This document shows positions 44,961 through 56,000 of a stretch of 64,000 nucleotides of DNA, piece after piece. The notes under the pieces are model-generated. The model saw only the letters and a program-made list of their open reading frames with translations, had not been told where the DNA came from and searched no databases. The translations under genes and the position numbers were made by a program. Source of the DNA: Penium margaritaceum. Taxonomy: Eukaryota; Streptophyta; Zygnematophyceae; Desmidiales; Peniaceae. Position 1 is the stretch's first letter. Each line of letters begins with the position of its first letter. Location of the stretch: contig SZWC01000577.1 in NCBI GenBank assembly GCA_023375785.1, positions 176,264 to 240,263 on the forward strand, read 5' to 3'.

Positions 44961-45990
44961 GCCTCAGTGCACCTGAGTACGCCAGAGAGCGCCTGAGTGC
45001 GCCTGGGTGCGCCTGAGTGCGCCTGAATGCGCCTTTCTACGCCTGACTGCGCCTGACTGCGCTTGACTGCGCCTGACTGCGCCTGACTGCGCCTGAGTGC
45101 GCCTGAGTGCGCCTGACTGCGCCTGAGTACGCCCGAGTGTGCCTGAGTGTGCGTGACTGCGCCTGACTACGCCTGACTGCGCCTGACTTTGCCTGACTGC
45201 GCCTGACTGCGCCTGAGTGCGCCTGAGTGCGCCTGACTGCGCCTGAGTACGCCTGAGTGGGCCTGAGTGCGCCTGAGTACACCTGAGTGCGCCTGAGTGC
45301 GCCTGAGTGCGCCTGAGTGCGCCTAAGTACGCCTGGATGCGCCTGAGTGCGCCTGAGTGCGCCTGTGGGCGCCTTACTGCGTCTGACTGTGCCTGACTGC
45401 ACCTGAGTGCGCCTGAGAGCGCCTGAGTGCGCTTGACTGCGCCTGACTGCGCCTGCATGCGCCTGAGTGCGCCTGAGTGCGCCTGAGTGTGCCTGACTGG
45501 GCCTGAGTGGGCCTGAGTGCGACTGAGTGCGCCTGAGTGCACCTGAGTGAGCCAGAGAGCGCCTGCGAGCGCCTGAGTGCGCCTAAGTGCGCCTGAGTGC
45601 GCCTGAGTGCACCTGAGTGCGCCTAAGTGCGCCTGAGTGCGCCTGAGTGCGCCTGAGTACGCCTGAATGCGCATTTCTGCGCCTGATTGCGCCCGACTGC
45701 GCACGACTGCGCCTGACTGCACCTGAATGCGCCTGAGTGCGCCTGAGTGCGCCTGAGTGCGCCTGACTGTGCCTGACTGCTCCTGACTGCGCCAGACTCC
45801 GCCTGAGTGCGCCTGAGTGCGCCTGAGTGCGAGTGAGTGCTCCTGAGTGCGCAAGAGTGCGCCTGACTGCGCCTGACTACGCCTGATTGCGCCTGACTGC
45901 GCCTGACTGTGCCTGACCGTGCCTGACTGCGCCTGACTGCGCCTGACTTCGCCTGACTGCGCCTGAGTGCGCCTGAGTGCGCCTCAGTAT

Positions 45991-46569
45991 GCCTGAGTGC
46001 GCCTGAGTGCGCCTGAGTGCACCTGAGTGCGCCTGAGTGCGCCTGAGTGCGCCTGAGTGCGCCTGAGTGCGCCTGAGTGCGCCTGAGTACGCCTGAGTGC
46101 GCCTGAGTGTGCCTGACTGTGCATGACTGCGCCTGACTGCACCTGACTGCGTATGACTGTACCTGACTACGCCTGACTGCGCTGACTGCGCCTGACTGCG
46201 CCTGACTGCGTCCGAGTGCGCCTGAGTGCGCCTAAGTACGCCTGAGTGCGCCTGAGTGCGCCTGAGTGCGCCTGAGTGCACCTGAGTGCGCCTGAGTGCG
46301 CCTGAGTGCGCCTGAGTGCGCCTGAGTGCGCCTGAGTGCGCCTGAGTACGCCTGAGTGCGCCTGAGTGTGCCTGACTGTGCATGACTGCGCCTGACTGCA
46401 CCTGACTGCGTATGACTGTACCTGACTACGCCTGACTGCGCTGACTGCGCCTGACTGCGCCTGACTGCGTCCGAGTGCGCCTGAGTGCGCCTAAGTACGC
46501 CTGAGTGCGCCTGAGTGCGCCTGAGTCCGCCTGAGTGCGCCTGAGTGCACCTGAGTGCGCCTGAGTGCG
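45991..46569 (+). repeat. 259-bp tandem duplication carrying a 9-bp unit
   Basis: Sequence from about 45991 repeats 259 bp later, with one difference near 46520. Each copy contains one shortened unit (GCGCTGACTG, at 46181 and 46440), so the duplication length is 25 ten-bp units plus one nine-bp unit. Confidence 0.88.
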
Positions 46570-49078
46570 ACTGAGTTTGTCTGAGTGCGCCCGAGTGCTC
46601 CTTAGTGCGCCTGAGTGCTCCTGACGGCGCCTGACTGCGCCTGACTGCCCCTGAGTGCGCCTGAGTGCGCCTGAATGTGCCTGAGGGCGGCTGAGTGCGC
46701 TGGAGTACGCCTGAGTGCCCGTGAGTGCGCCTGAGTGCGCCTGAGTGCGCCTGAAAGCACCTGACAGCGCCTGAGTGCGCCTGAGTGCGCCTGAGTACGC
46801 CTGAGTGCGCCTGAGTGCGCCTGAGTGCGCCTGAATGTGCCTGACTGCGTCTGACTGCGCCTGACTGCGCCTGACTGCGCCTGACTGCACCTGAGTGCGC
46901 CTGAGTGCGCCTGAGTGCGCCTGAGTGCGCCTGAGTGCGCCTGAGTGCGCCTGAGTGCCCCTGAGTGCACCTGAGTGCTCCTGAGTGCGCCTGAGTGCAC
47001 CTGAGTGCTCCTAAGTGCGCCTGAGTGCGCCTGAGTGCGCCTGAATGCGCGTGAGAGCACCTGAGTGCGCCTGAGTAGGCTTGAGTGCGCCTGAGTGCGC
47101 CTGAGTGCGCCTGAGAGCGCCTGAGAGCGCCTGAGAGCCCCTTAGTGCGCCTGAGTGCGCCTGAGCGCGCCTGAGCACGCCTGAGTGCGCCTGCGTACGC
47201 CTGAGTGCGCCTGAGTGCGCCTGAATGCGCCTGAGTGTGCCAGAATGCGCCTGAGTGCGCCTGAGTGCGCCTGAGTGCACCTGAGTGCGCCTGAGAGCGC
47301 CTGAGTTTGCCTAAGTCTGTCTGAGAGCGCCTGAGTGTGCCTGAGTGCGCCAGAGTGCGCCTGAGTGCGTCTGAGTTGCGCTTGACTGCGCCTGACTGTG
47401 CCTGACTGTGCCTGACTGCGTCTGACTTGCCTGAATGCGCCTGACTGTGCCTGACTGCACCTGACAAGGCCTGACTGCACCTGAGTGCGCCTGACTGCGC
47501 CTGCATCCACCTGAGTGCACCTGAGTGCGCCTGAGTGCGCCTGAGTGTGCCTGAGTGCGCCTGAGTGCGCCTGAGTGCGCCTGAGACCGCCTGTGAGTGC
47601 CTGAGTGCGCCTGAGTGTGCCTGAGTGCGCCTGAATGCACCTGAGTACACCTGAGTGCGCCTGAGTGCGCCTGAGTGCGCCTGAATGCGCCTGAGTGCGC
47701 CTGAATGTGCCTGAGTGCGCCTGACTGCGCCTGACTGCGCCTGACTGTGCCTGACTGCGCCTGACTGCGCACGACAGGGCCTGACTGCGCCTGACTGAAC
47801 CTGACTGCGCCTGACTGCGCCTGACTGCGCCTGCGTGCGCCTGCATGTGCCTGCATGTGCCTGAGTGTGCCTGAGTGCGCCCCAGTGCTCCTGAGTGTGC
47901 CTGAATGCGCCTAACTGCGCCTGACTGCGCCTGACTGCGCCTGACTGTGCCTTACTGTGCCTGACTGTGCCTGACTGCGCCTGACTGCGTGTGAGTGCGC
48001 CTGACTGCGCCTGACTGTGCCTGAGTGCGCCTGAGTGCGCCAGAGTGTGCCTGAGTGCGCCGGAGTGTGCCTGAGTGCGCCTGAGTGCGCCTGAGAGCGC
48101 CTGAGAGCGCCTGAGAGTGCCTGAGAGTTCCTGAGTGCGTCTGATTGCGCCTGAGTGCGCCTGAGTGTGCCTGAGTGCGTCTGAGTGCGCCTGAGTGCAC
48201 CTGAGTACACCTGACTGCGCCTGACTGCGCCTGACTGCGCCTGAATGTGCCTGACTGTGCCTGACTGCGCCTGACTGCGCCTAACGGCGCCAGACTACCC
48301 GTGACTGCGCCTGTGTGCGCCTGAGTGCGCCTGAGTGCGCCTGAGTGCACCTGAGTGCACCTAAGTGTGCCTAAGTGCAAATGAGTGCACCTGCGTGCGC
48401 CTGCGTGCGCCTGAGTGTACCTGAGTACACCTGACTGCGCCTGACTGTGCCTGACTACGCCTGACTGTGCGTTGTTGATATAGTGTGCCCCTTGCCTTGA
48501 GTGCCGTTGATCTTACTCCCTGGTTTGACCACTGAGGAGTGGTCGAACACCTGATCTGACTTTATATTTGGATTCCTTGGATTTTTCCCATGCAAGATTG
48601 AGCTTTGAATAGCTCAATTTGAGTGAGTATTCAGAAAGTTAGCCTAGCCCAAAATTCGGGTGTTGGGGGGGTGGAATCTGGTACCCGCCATGGGTGCCGG
48701 GATAATCCACCACCAGCGATCTGAGTTCATCTCCAACAACCCTCGAATGCACGAGAGCCATGAAGGAAGCAACCAGAAGACTCTCCTTGACCAGGGTGAA
48801 CTTCTCTTTGACTTCTGGGTGAGGAAAGGCGCTTCGATGGGTCATTGTCGAAGCGCCTCCCGTTGCCTAGCGTTCAAGGCAAGGTGGACGGCTCCACCAA
48901 GGGTTACTTCGACGGCTGTAGCAGGGGCTCTACTGCTCCGTTTTTGTGTGGTAGTCACGCGGACTCCTCGGTGGGAGGGGGGAACCTCGTCACACCCTTG
49001 CGCGGCTGTGCAGTTGCGCAGCTGCGCAGATTCTGCGCGACTGTGTAGATTCTATGGAGTTGCGTAGAATCTGTGTGG

Positions 49079-49440
49079 GTGCACAGCAAAGCTGCTGCAC
49101 AGCAGCTTTGTGCAGCACTGTTGCACAGCACAACATTGCTGCGGCCGCTGCTGCTGCTTCTCAACTGCTGTAGCTGTTGCTGCTTCTGTAATGCTGCTGC
49201 TGCAATGCTGCTGCTGCTGCTGCTACTGTTGCTGTTGGCGCTTCAGCAAGCGCAATGCTGCTGCTGTCGCCGCGCTACTGCTGCTGCTGCAATGCTGTTG
49301 CTGCTGCCCGCTGCCGCTAGTGCTGCTCGCTGCCACTGCCGCTGCTCGTTGCTGCTGCCGCTACGCACTTCTACTGCTCAAAGCTGCCGCTTCACGCTAC
49401 GAGCTGCTGCTGCGGGCTGTCACTACGAGCTGCTTCCCTT
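49079..49440 (+). repeat. CTG/CAG-rich trinucleotide tract with hairpins
   Basis: Dense interrupted CTG/GCT triplets (about 360 bp), preceded by an inverted repeat with 10-bp arms AAAGCTGCTG/CAGCAGCTTT (49088-49109, 2-bp loop). Just upstream, AGATTCTA and TAGAATCT form another inverted pair near 49028-49056. The long reading frames here are homopolymeric Ala/Leu/Cys/Ser products of the triplets. Confidence 0.85.
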
Positions 49441-49686
49441 TTTTTTTTGTCAGAATGTCCAGACAGACACGGCTGCTGCTGCCACCCGGTGTTGATGCTG
49501 CTGCTCGGCTTGGCTGCTGGAGCTAGTAAATGCCGCAGCTCACCCGGTGAGGTGGTGGGGACTGCGTGGTGATGTGGCTGCTAAAAACGGCTACAACGAT
49601 TCCCAGGATGCGGCGGCGGCGGTGACTCTCACTGCTGCTGCCGGTGCTGCGTCTCTGCGGCGCAGCTCAGCGAGAGAGGTCTCGCT

Positions 49687-49698
49687 GCTCTGATACCA
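49687..49698 (-). other. Orphan copia-type primer binding site motif
   Basis: On the minus strand this reads TGGTATCAGAGC, identical to the primer site at 7264-7275. A 12-base exact match beside an LTR-like end is unlikely by chance and points to a minus-strand copia or short non-autonomous LTR element. Confidence 0.6.
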
Positions 49699-49911
49699 TA
49701 AGAATATGTGTAGAAGCTTCCTAGCGACACAGCCGCTATATGGGCGTCAATGCCTGGTCAGACGGTGACGACAGTCACAACTGGTACACACAACGGCAAG
49801 GGTCTGGCTAGGAGACACAAGGCAAATTGTCAGAATGCTTGAATAGCATTTGCAGAGAGAATTGAAAAATGACAACGTGTGGAAAGGACTAGGAAATGCC
49901 TAGGAATAACA

Positions 49912-52900
49912 GGGCATCACCTGGGAATGCCTTGACAATGCCTGGAATGTCATGAAATGCCTAGGCAATGCTTGGCAATGCCTGGAAATGCTTCGCAATG
50001 CTTGGGAAATGCCCAGAAACGCCTTGCAACGCTTGTGTAATGTCTTGTAATTCCTGGCAATGCATGGTAATGCCTGCCGATGCCTGTGCAATGTCCGGCA
50101 ATGCATGGAAATGCCGTGACAATGCTTGGGAATGCCTAGAAATGCCTAGGCAATGTCTGGTAATGCTATGTCTAGCAATGCCTAGCAATATCCTGTAATA
50201 CCTTGCAAGTCTTCGCAATGCATGGGAAATTCCTGGCAATGCCTGGCAGTGCTTGGGTAATGCCTAGAAATGCCAGGCAATGCCTAGAAATGCTTGGGAA
50301 ATACCTGGTAAAGCTTTCCAATGTCTACGCAATACCGGGTAGTTCCTGATCATGCCGGGCAAAGCCCGGGCAAGGCCTGGGAATGCCGGATAATGCTTGG
50401 AAATGCTTGGAAACATCAGGGCAATGCCTGGCAATGCTTGGAAAATGCATTTCACTACTTGGAATTGCTTAGGCAATGCTGGACAATGCATGGGCAATGT
50501 TTGGTGATGATGTGGAATACTTGGCAATACCTGTGCAATGCGTGAAAATGCCTGGCGATACCTGAGCAATGCTGCGAAATACCTAGCAGTGTCTGACAAC
50601 GCCTAGCATTACCTCGCAGTAATTAGCAATGCTTGTGCAATTCCTCGGAATTCCTGTCAATGCCTGGAAAGACCTCGACCTCGCAATGCTAGGCAATGCC
50701 TAGCATTGCTTGGCATTTTCTAGGCAATGCCTGGCAATGCTCAACAAGTTCTGGCAATGCCTGGCAACTAGCCAATGCATGGAAATTTCATGGTTATGCC
50801 TGACAATGACTGGCTATAACTAGCAATGCCTTTGCAATGCCTGGGAAATGCTTGCCAATGCCTGGAATTGCCATTCAATGCCTTGTATACCTGGGCAATG
50901 CCTTGCAATGCTTGGCAATCTCCGATCAATGCCTCGAAATGCTTGGCAGTGCCTGGACTAAACGTGACAATACCGTTAAATTCTTGACAAGACTAGGCAA
51001 TGCTTGGGAGTGTCTGGGCAATGCCCGACAATGTCACAGAATGCCTCGGCAATGCCTAGAAATGCTTGGAAATTTTCAACAATGCCTAGGCAATGCCTCA
51101 CAATGCCTCGCAATGCCTGGGCAATACTTGATATTCTTGGCATTTTGTAACAGTGCCTACCAATGCCTGGGCGATTCCTAGCAATGCATGGCAATTCCGA
51201 TACAGTGCTTGGGAATGCGTGCAAATGCCTAGGCAATGTCACGCAATGCCATGGACATATCTCGCAATGCCTGGGTCATACCTTGGCAATGCTTTTCAAG
51301 TCTTAGGAAGGCCTGGCCAATGCTTGGCACTGCCTGAACATCCCTGGCAATGCCTAGCAATGCTTGCACAATGCCTAGCAATGCTTTGCAATGCCTAGGC
51401 AATGCCATACTATGTTTGGTAATGCCTGGCCAAAGCTTCGTAATGCTTTACAATACTAGGGCACCGCCTAGCAAGGCCTGGCAATGCTTGGACAATGTCC
51501 GGCAATGCCTAGAGATGCTTGGGCAAAGCCTGGCAATGCATGGTAAATGCCTGGTAATGGTTTGCAATCCCTGGCAATGCCTGCTAATGTTTAATCATGC
51601 CTGGACAATGCCTTGCAATGCTTGGGCAATGTCCGCCCATGCGTGCAAACGCTAGGCAGAGCCTCTGCGATGCCTGGAAATGCCTATCAATTCCTGACAA
51701 GGCCACGCAATGCCTGGGCAATGCCAGGCAATGCCTGGGCAATGTGTGGAAAGGCCTTTGCAATGCCTAGCAATACCTAGCAATAGCTAGCAATGCTTGT
51801 GCAATGCCTCATAATGCCTCGCAATGCATGGCAATGCTTGGGCAATGCCTGCCCATGCGTGCAAACGCCAGGCAGAGCCTCTGTGATGCCTGGAAATGCC
51901 TGGGCTATGCCTAGCAATGCCTCGCAATGTCTGGCAACGCTTGGCAATGAATGGTAATGCCTGAGTAGTGTTTGCCAATCCTTCGCAATGTATAGGTAAT
52001 GCCTGGCAATGCATGGCAGTGCTTGGGTAAGGCCTGAAAATTCTTGGCAATGCCTGGAATATGTCTGGAATTGGCTCACAATGCTTGGCAATGCTTCGGC
52101 AATGCGTCCGAATGCCTGGACAGTGTGTGGCGGTGCGCGGGCAATGCTTGGCCACGCGTGGGCAATGCCTAGCAATGTTGCGCAGTTTGGTCAACGCCGG
52201 GCAATGCCTGGGCAATGCTTGGCAATGCCTGGGTAATGCCTTGCAATGCCTCAAATTCTTGGCAATGCCTTGGATTGCCTATACAATGCCAAGCAATGCT
52301 ATCCAGGCATGGCGAATGCCCGACATGCCAGTCAATGCTTGGACATTGCCTTGCAAAGCCTAGTATTGCTTGGCGATGCTTGGGCAATGCCTGGCGGTGC
52401 CCGTCAATGACTGGTAATGGCTGGAAATTTTGTGGCAATGAACTTACAATGTCCGGGCAATGCCTGGAAACACTTGAGCAATGCCTAGAAATGCATAAAA
52501 TGCCTGGGTAATGCCTCGCATTGCCTGGAAGTACCTTGTCGATGCTTGGTAATACCTACCAATGCCTGGGCAATGTCCTTGATTGCCTTGCAATACATGG
52601 GCAATGCCTGAAAATGCCTGGGCAATGCCTAGAGATGTCTGGAAATGTTTGACAATGACTCGAATGCCTCGCAATGCCAGGACAACGCTTGGCAATGCCG
52701 AGGAGATCCATGGAAATGCCTGAGAAACTCTTGGCAATGCCTAACAATGCCTAGGCAATGTCTGGCAACGCCTAGAAATGCCTGGGAATGCGTGGCAATG
52801 CCTGGTAACACTTTGCAATGCGTGGGCAATGCCAGGCAATGCCTGTGTAATGCCGGATAATGTCTGGTAATGCCGGAACAGTGCTTGGCAATGCCTGGCA

Positions 52901-52980
52901 ATGGCTAGGAAATGACAAGCAATGCATGGAAATGCCTGGGCAATGCCAGGCAATGCACGGCAATGATTGAATAACGCCTT
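49912..52980 (+). repeat. Satellite B (10-11 bp unit)
   Basis: About 3.1 kb of GCAATGCCTG units, often with an extra G (CAATGCCTGGG), so 10- and 11-bp units alternate irregularly. Variation is high (CTAG, CTTG and AATG forms). The unit has few stop codons on either strand, so several short frames appear on both. No gene is seen. Confidence 0.95.
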
Positions 52981-53040
52981 GCAAGCCCTTTGAATGGGTG
53001 CTGGTTGTGTGCCTCAATCGATACGTGGAATGATAATCTA
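52981..53040. other. Junction between satellites B and C
   Basis: About 60 bp of non-repetitive sequence (for example GTGCCTCAATCGATACGTGG) separates the two satellites. I see no gene, LTR end or target duplication here. Confidence 0.8.
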
Positions 53041-56000
53041 TGAACTAGGGCACAACCAGGGTGCAACTAGGACGCAACTAGGGCAAAAATAGGGCGCAAG
53101 TAGGCCACAAGTACGGCCCAAATAGCGCGTAACTAGTGCCAAACTGAGGCGCAAGTACGGTGCAACTAGGGCGTAGCTAGGGCGGAAGTACAACGGAAAT
53201 AGGGTGTAACTAGGACACAACTAGGGTGCAACTAGGGCGCAACCAGGATGCAACTAGGGTGTAACTAGTGCGCAAGTAGGACGCAACTAGGGCGGAAATA
53301 GAGTATAACTAGGGCGAAACAAGGGCGCAAGTAGGACGTAACTAGGGTATTATTAGGGCAAAAATAGGACGGAAGTAGGGCGCAAGTTGGGTACAACTAG
53401 GGCGTAATGAGGGAGCAACTAGGGTGCAACTAGGGTGCAAGTAAGGTGCAACTAGGAGGAAACTAAGGCGCAACTAGGGTGCAACTAGGGGGCAACTAGG
53501 GCGCAAGTACGACGCAACTAGGGCGCAAATAGGGCGTAACCAGGGTACAACTAGGGCGCAACGAGGACGTAGCTAGAACCGAACCGAGGCAAAACTAGGG
53601 TGCAACTAGGACAAAACTAGGTCGCAACTAGGACGCAAGTAGGGTGCAACTAGGGTACAACAAGGACGCAACTAGGACGTAGATAGTGCCCAACTGAGGC
53701 GTAACTAGGGCAGAACTAGGGCGTACGTTTGGCGCAAGTAGGGCACAACTAGGACGTAACTATTGTGCAACTAGGGTGCAACTAGGGCGCGACTAGGGCG
53801 CAACTATAGCACAACTAGGGTGTATCTAGGGTGCAACAAAGGTGCATCTAGGGCGCAACCAGGGTGCAACTAGGGCGCAACTAGGGCGCAACTAGGGCGC
53901 AAATGGGACGCAACTAGTGTCCAATTGAGGCGCAACTAGGGCACAACTAGGACGCAAGTAGGGTGCAAGTATGGTGTAACTATGGCGCAACAAGGGCACA
54001 ACAAGAGCGCAAGTGGGGTGCAAATAGGGTGCAACAAGAGCGCAACTAGGGCACAACAAGGGCGCAATTAGGGTGCAACTAGGACGCAAGTAGGGCGCAA
54101 CTTGGGTGCAAATGAGCGCAAGTACAACACAACTAGGGCGTAGCTACTGCCCAAGTGAGGCGCAAGTAGGGCGCAACTAGGGCACAGCTAGGACGAAAGT
54201 AGGACGGAAGTAGAGCGTACGTAGGGTGCAACTAGGGTGCAACTAGGCGCAACTAGGGTGCAACTAGGGCGCAAGTAGGGCGTAACTACGGCAAAACTTT
54301 GACATAGCTAGTGCCCAACTGAGGCACAACCAGGGTGCAACTAGGACGCAACTAGGGTGCAAGTAGGACGTAATAAGGACGCAACTAGGACGCAACTAGG
54401 GCGCAATTAGGGTGCAACTAGGATGCAATGAGGACGAAACTAAGGTGCAAATAGGGCGCAACTAGGGCATAGCTAGTGCCCAACTGAGGCGCATCTAGTA
54501 CGCAACTACGGCGCAAGTAGGGTGTAAGTAGGGCGAAACTAGGGTACAACTAAGGCACAACTATGGAGCAACTAGGGCGCAAGTAGGGCACAACTAGGAC
54601 GCAAGTAGGATGCAACTGGGATGTAACTTGGGCGCAACAAAGGCGCAACTAGGGCGCAACAAGGGCACAACTAGGGCGCAACTAGGGCGCAACTAGTGCC
54701 CAACTGAGGCGCGGCTAGGACACAATTAGGGCACAACTAGGACGTAACTAGGACGCAACTAGGGCGCAAGTAGGACGCAAGTATGGTGCAACTAGGGTGA
54801 AACTAGGGTGCAATAAGGACGCAAGTAGGGCGCAAATACGGTGCAACTAGAGCGCAACTAGGCCGCAACTAGGCCGCAACTAGGATGCAAGTAGGGTACA
54901 ACTAGGACGGAACTAGGATGCAACTATGGCGCAAGTGAGCACAAGTACGGTACAAATAGGACGTAGCTACTACGCAAGTAGGGCGCAACTAGGGCGAAGC
55001 AAGGACGGAAGTAGGACGGAAGTAGGACGTAAGTAGGGCACAACTAGGGCGCAACTAGAGCGTAACCAGGGTGAAACTAGGGTGCAAGTAGGGTGCAACT
55101 AGGACAAAATGGGACGTAGCTAGTGTCCAACTGAGGCACAACTAGGGCGCAACTAATACGCAACTAGGGCGCAAGTAGGGCGTAACTAGGATGCAACTAG
55201 GACACAACTAGGGTGCAACTAGGGTGCAACTAGGGTGCAAGTAGGGTGCAACTAGGGCATAACTAGGGCGCAACTAGGATGTAGCTAGTGTGCAACTGAG
55301 GTGCATCTAGGATGCAACTAGGGCGCAACTATGGCGTAACTAGGACACAACTAGGGCGCAACTAGGACGCAACTGGGGCGCAAATTTGGCACAACTAAGG
55401 CGCAACTAGGGCGCAACTATGGCACAACTAGGGTGCAACTACTGCCCAAATGAGACGCAACTAGGACGCAATAAGGGCGTAACAAGGGTGCAACTAGGAC
55501 GCAACTAGGACGCAATTAGGGCACAAGTACTAAAGGCGCAACTAAGGTCAAACCAGGGTGCAACTAGGGTGCATGTTGGGCGCAAGTAGGGTGCATCTAG
55601 GGCGTAGCTAGTACCCAACTGAGGCACAACAAGGGCGCAACTAGGGTCTAAATAAGGCGCAACTAGGATGCATCTAGGGCACAAGTAGGACGCAACTATG
55701 TCGCGACTAGGCCGCAAGTTGGATGTAATTAGGACACAACTAGGGTGCAACTAGGGCGTAGCTAGTGCCCAACGGAGGCGCAACTAGGGCCTAACTATGG
55801 CGCAAGTAGGGCAATGTAGGGCGTAACTAGGGCAGAACTAGGGTGTAACCAGGGTGCAAATAGGGCACAAATATGGTGTAACTAGGGCACAGCTAGTGCC
55901 CAAGTAAGGCCCACCTACAGCGCAACTAGGGCACAAGTAGGGTGCAAGCAGGGCGCAACTAGGACGCAACTGGGGCGCAACAAGGGCGCAAGGAGAGCGC

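Larger units (their letters stand above)
32648..48472 (+). repeat. Satellite A, block 5
   Basis: About 15.8 kb of same-orientation 10-bp units, including a gap of unknown sequence and the special sub-arrays listed separately. Irregular 9- and 11-bp units occur, for example around 47385-47430. No gene is seen on either strand. Confidence 0.97.
48473..49911. mobile_element. Unclassified insertion, possibly a copia-related remnant, at the satellite A/B junction
   Basis: A 1.44-kb non-satellite stretch bounded by TGTTGATATAG on the left and GGAATAACA on the right, i.e. TGTT..AACA ends of LTR type. On the minus strand a copia primer-site motif lies about 210 bp in from the right end, which would make 49699-49911 an LTR-like segment, but no matching copy is found at the left end. 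No target duplication is seen; the flanks belong to different satellites. A 10-T run occurs near 49439-49448. No convincing coding domain was recognised. The identity is uncertain. Confidence 0.4.

Noticed and set aside
2009-48472. CRISPR array
   Set aside because: Units are contiguous 10-mers with no repeat-spacer alternation, and the context is eukaryotic.
48639-48845. A 68-codon minus-strand frame in the unclassified insertion
   Set aside because: Short, with no recognised domain and no supporting context.
49073-49526. Alanine/leucine/cysteine-rich frames in the CTG tract
   Set aside because: Product of triplet repeats; open in several phases.
49900-53017. Frames of 60-155 codons on both strands in satellite B
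   Set aside because: GCAATGCCTG units lack stops in most phases on either strand, and the products are simple periodic peptides on both strands.
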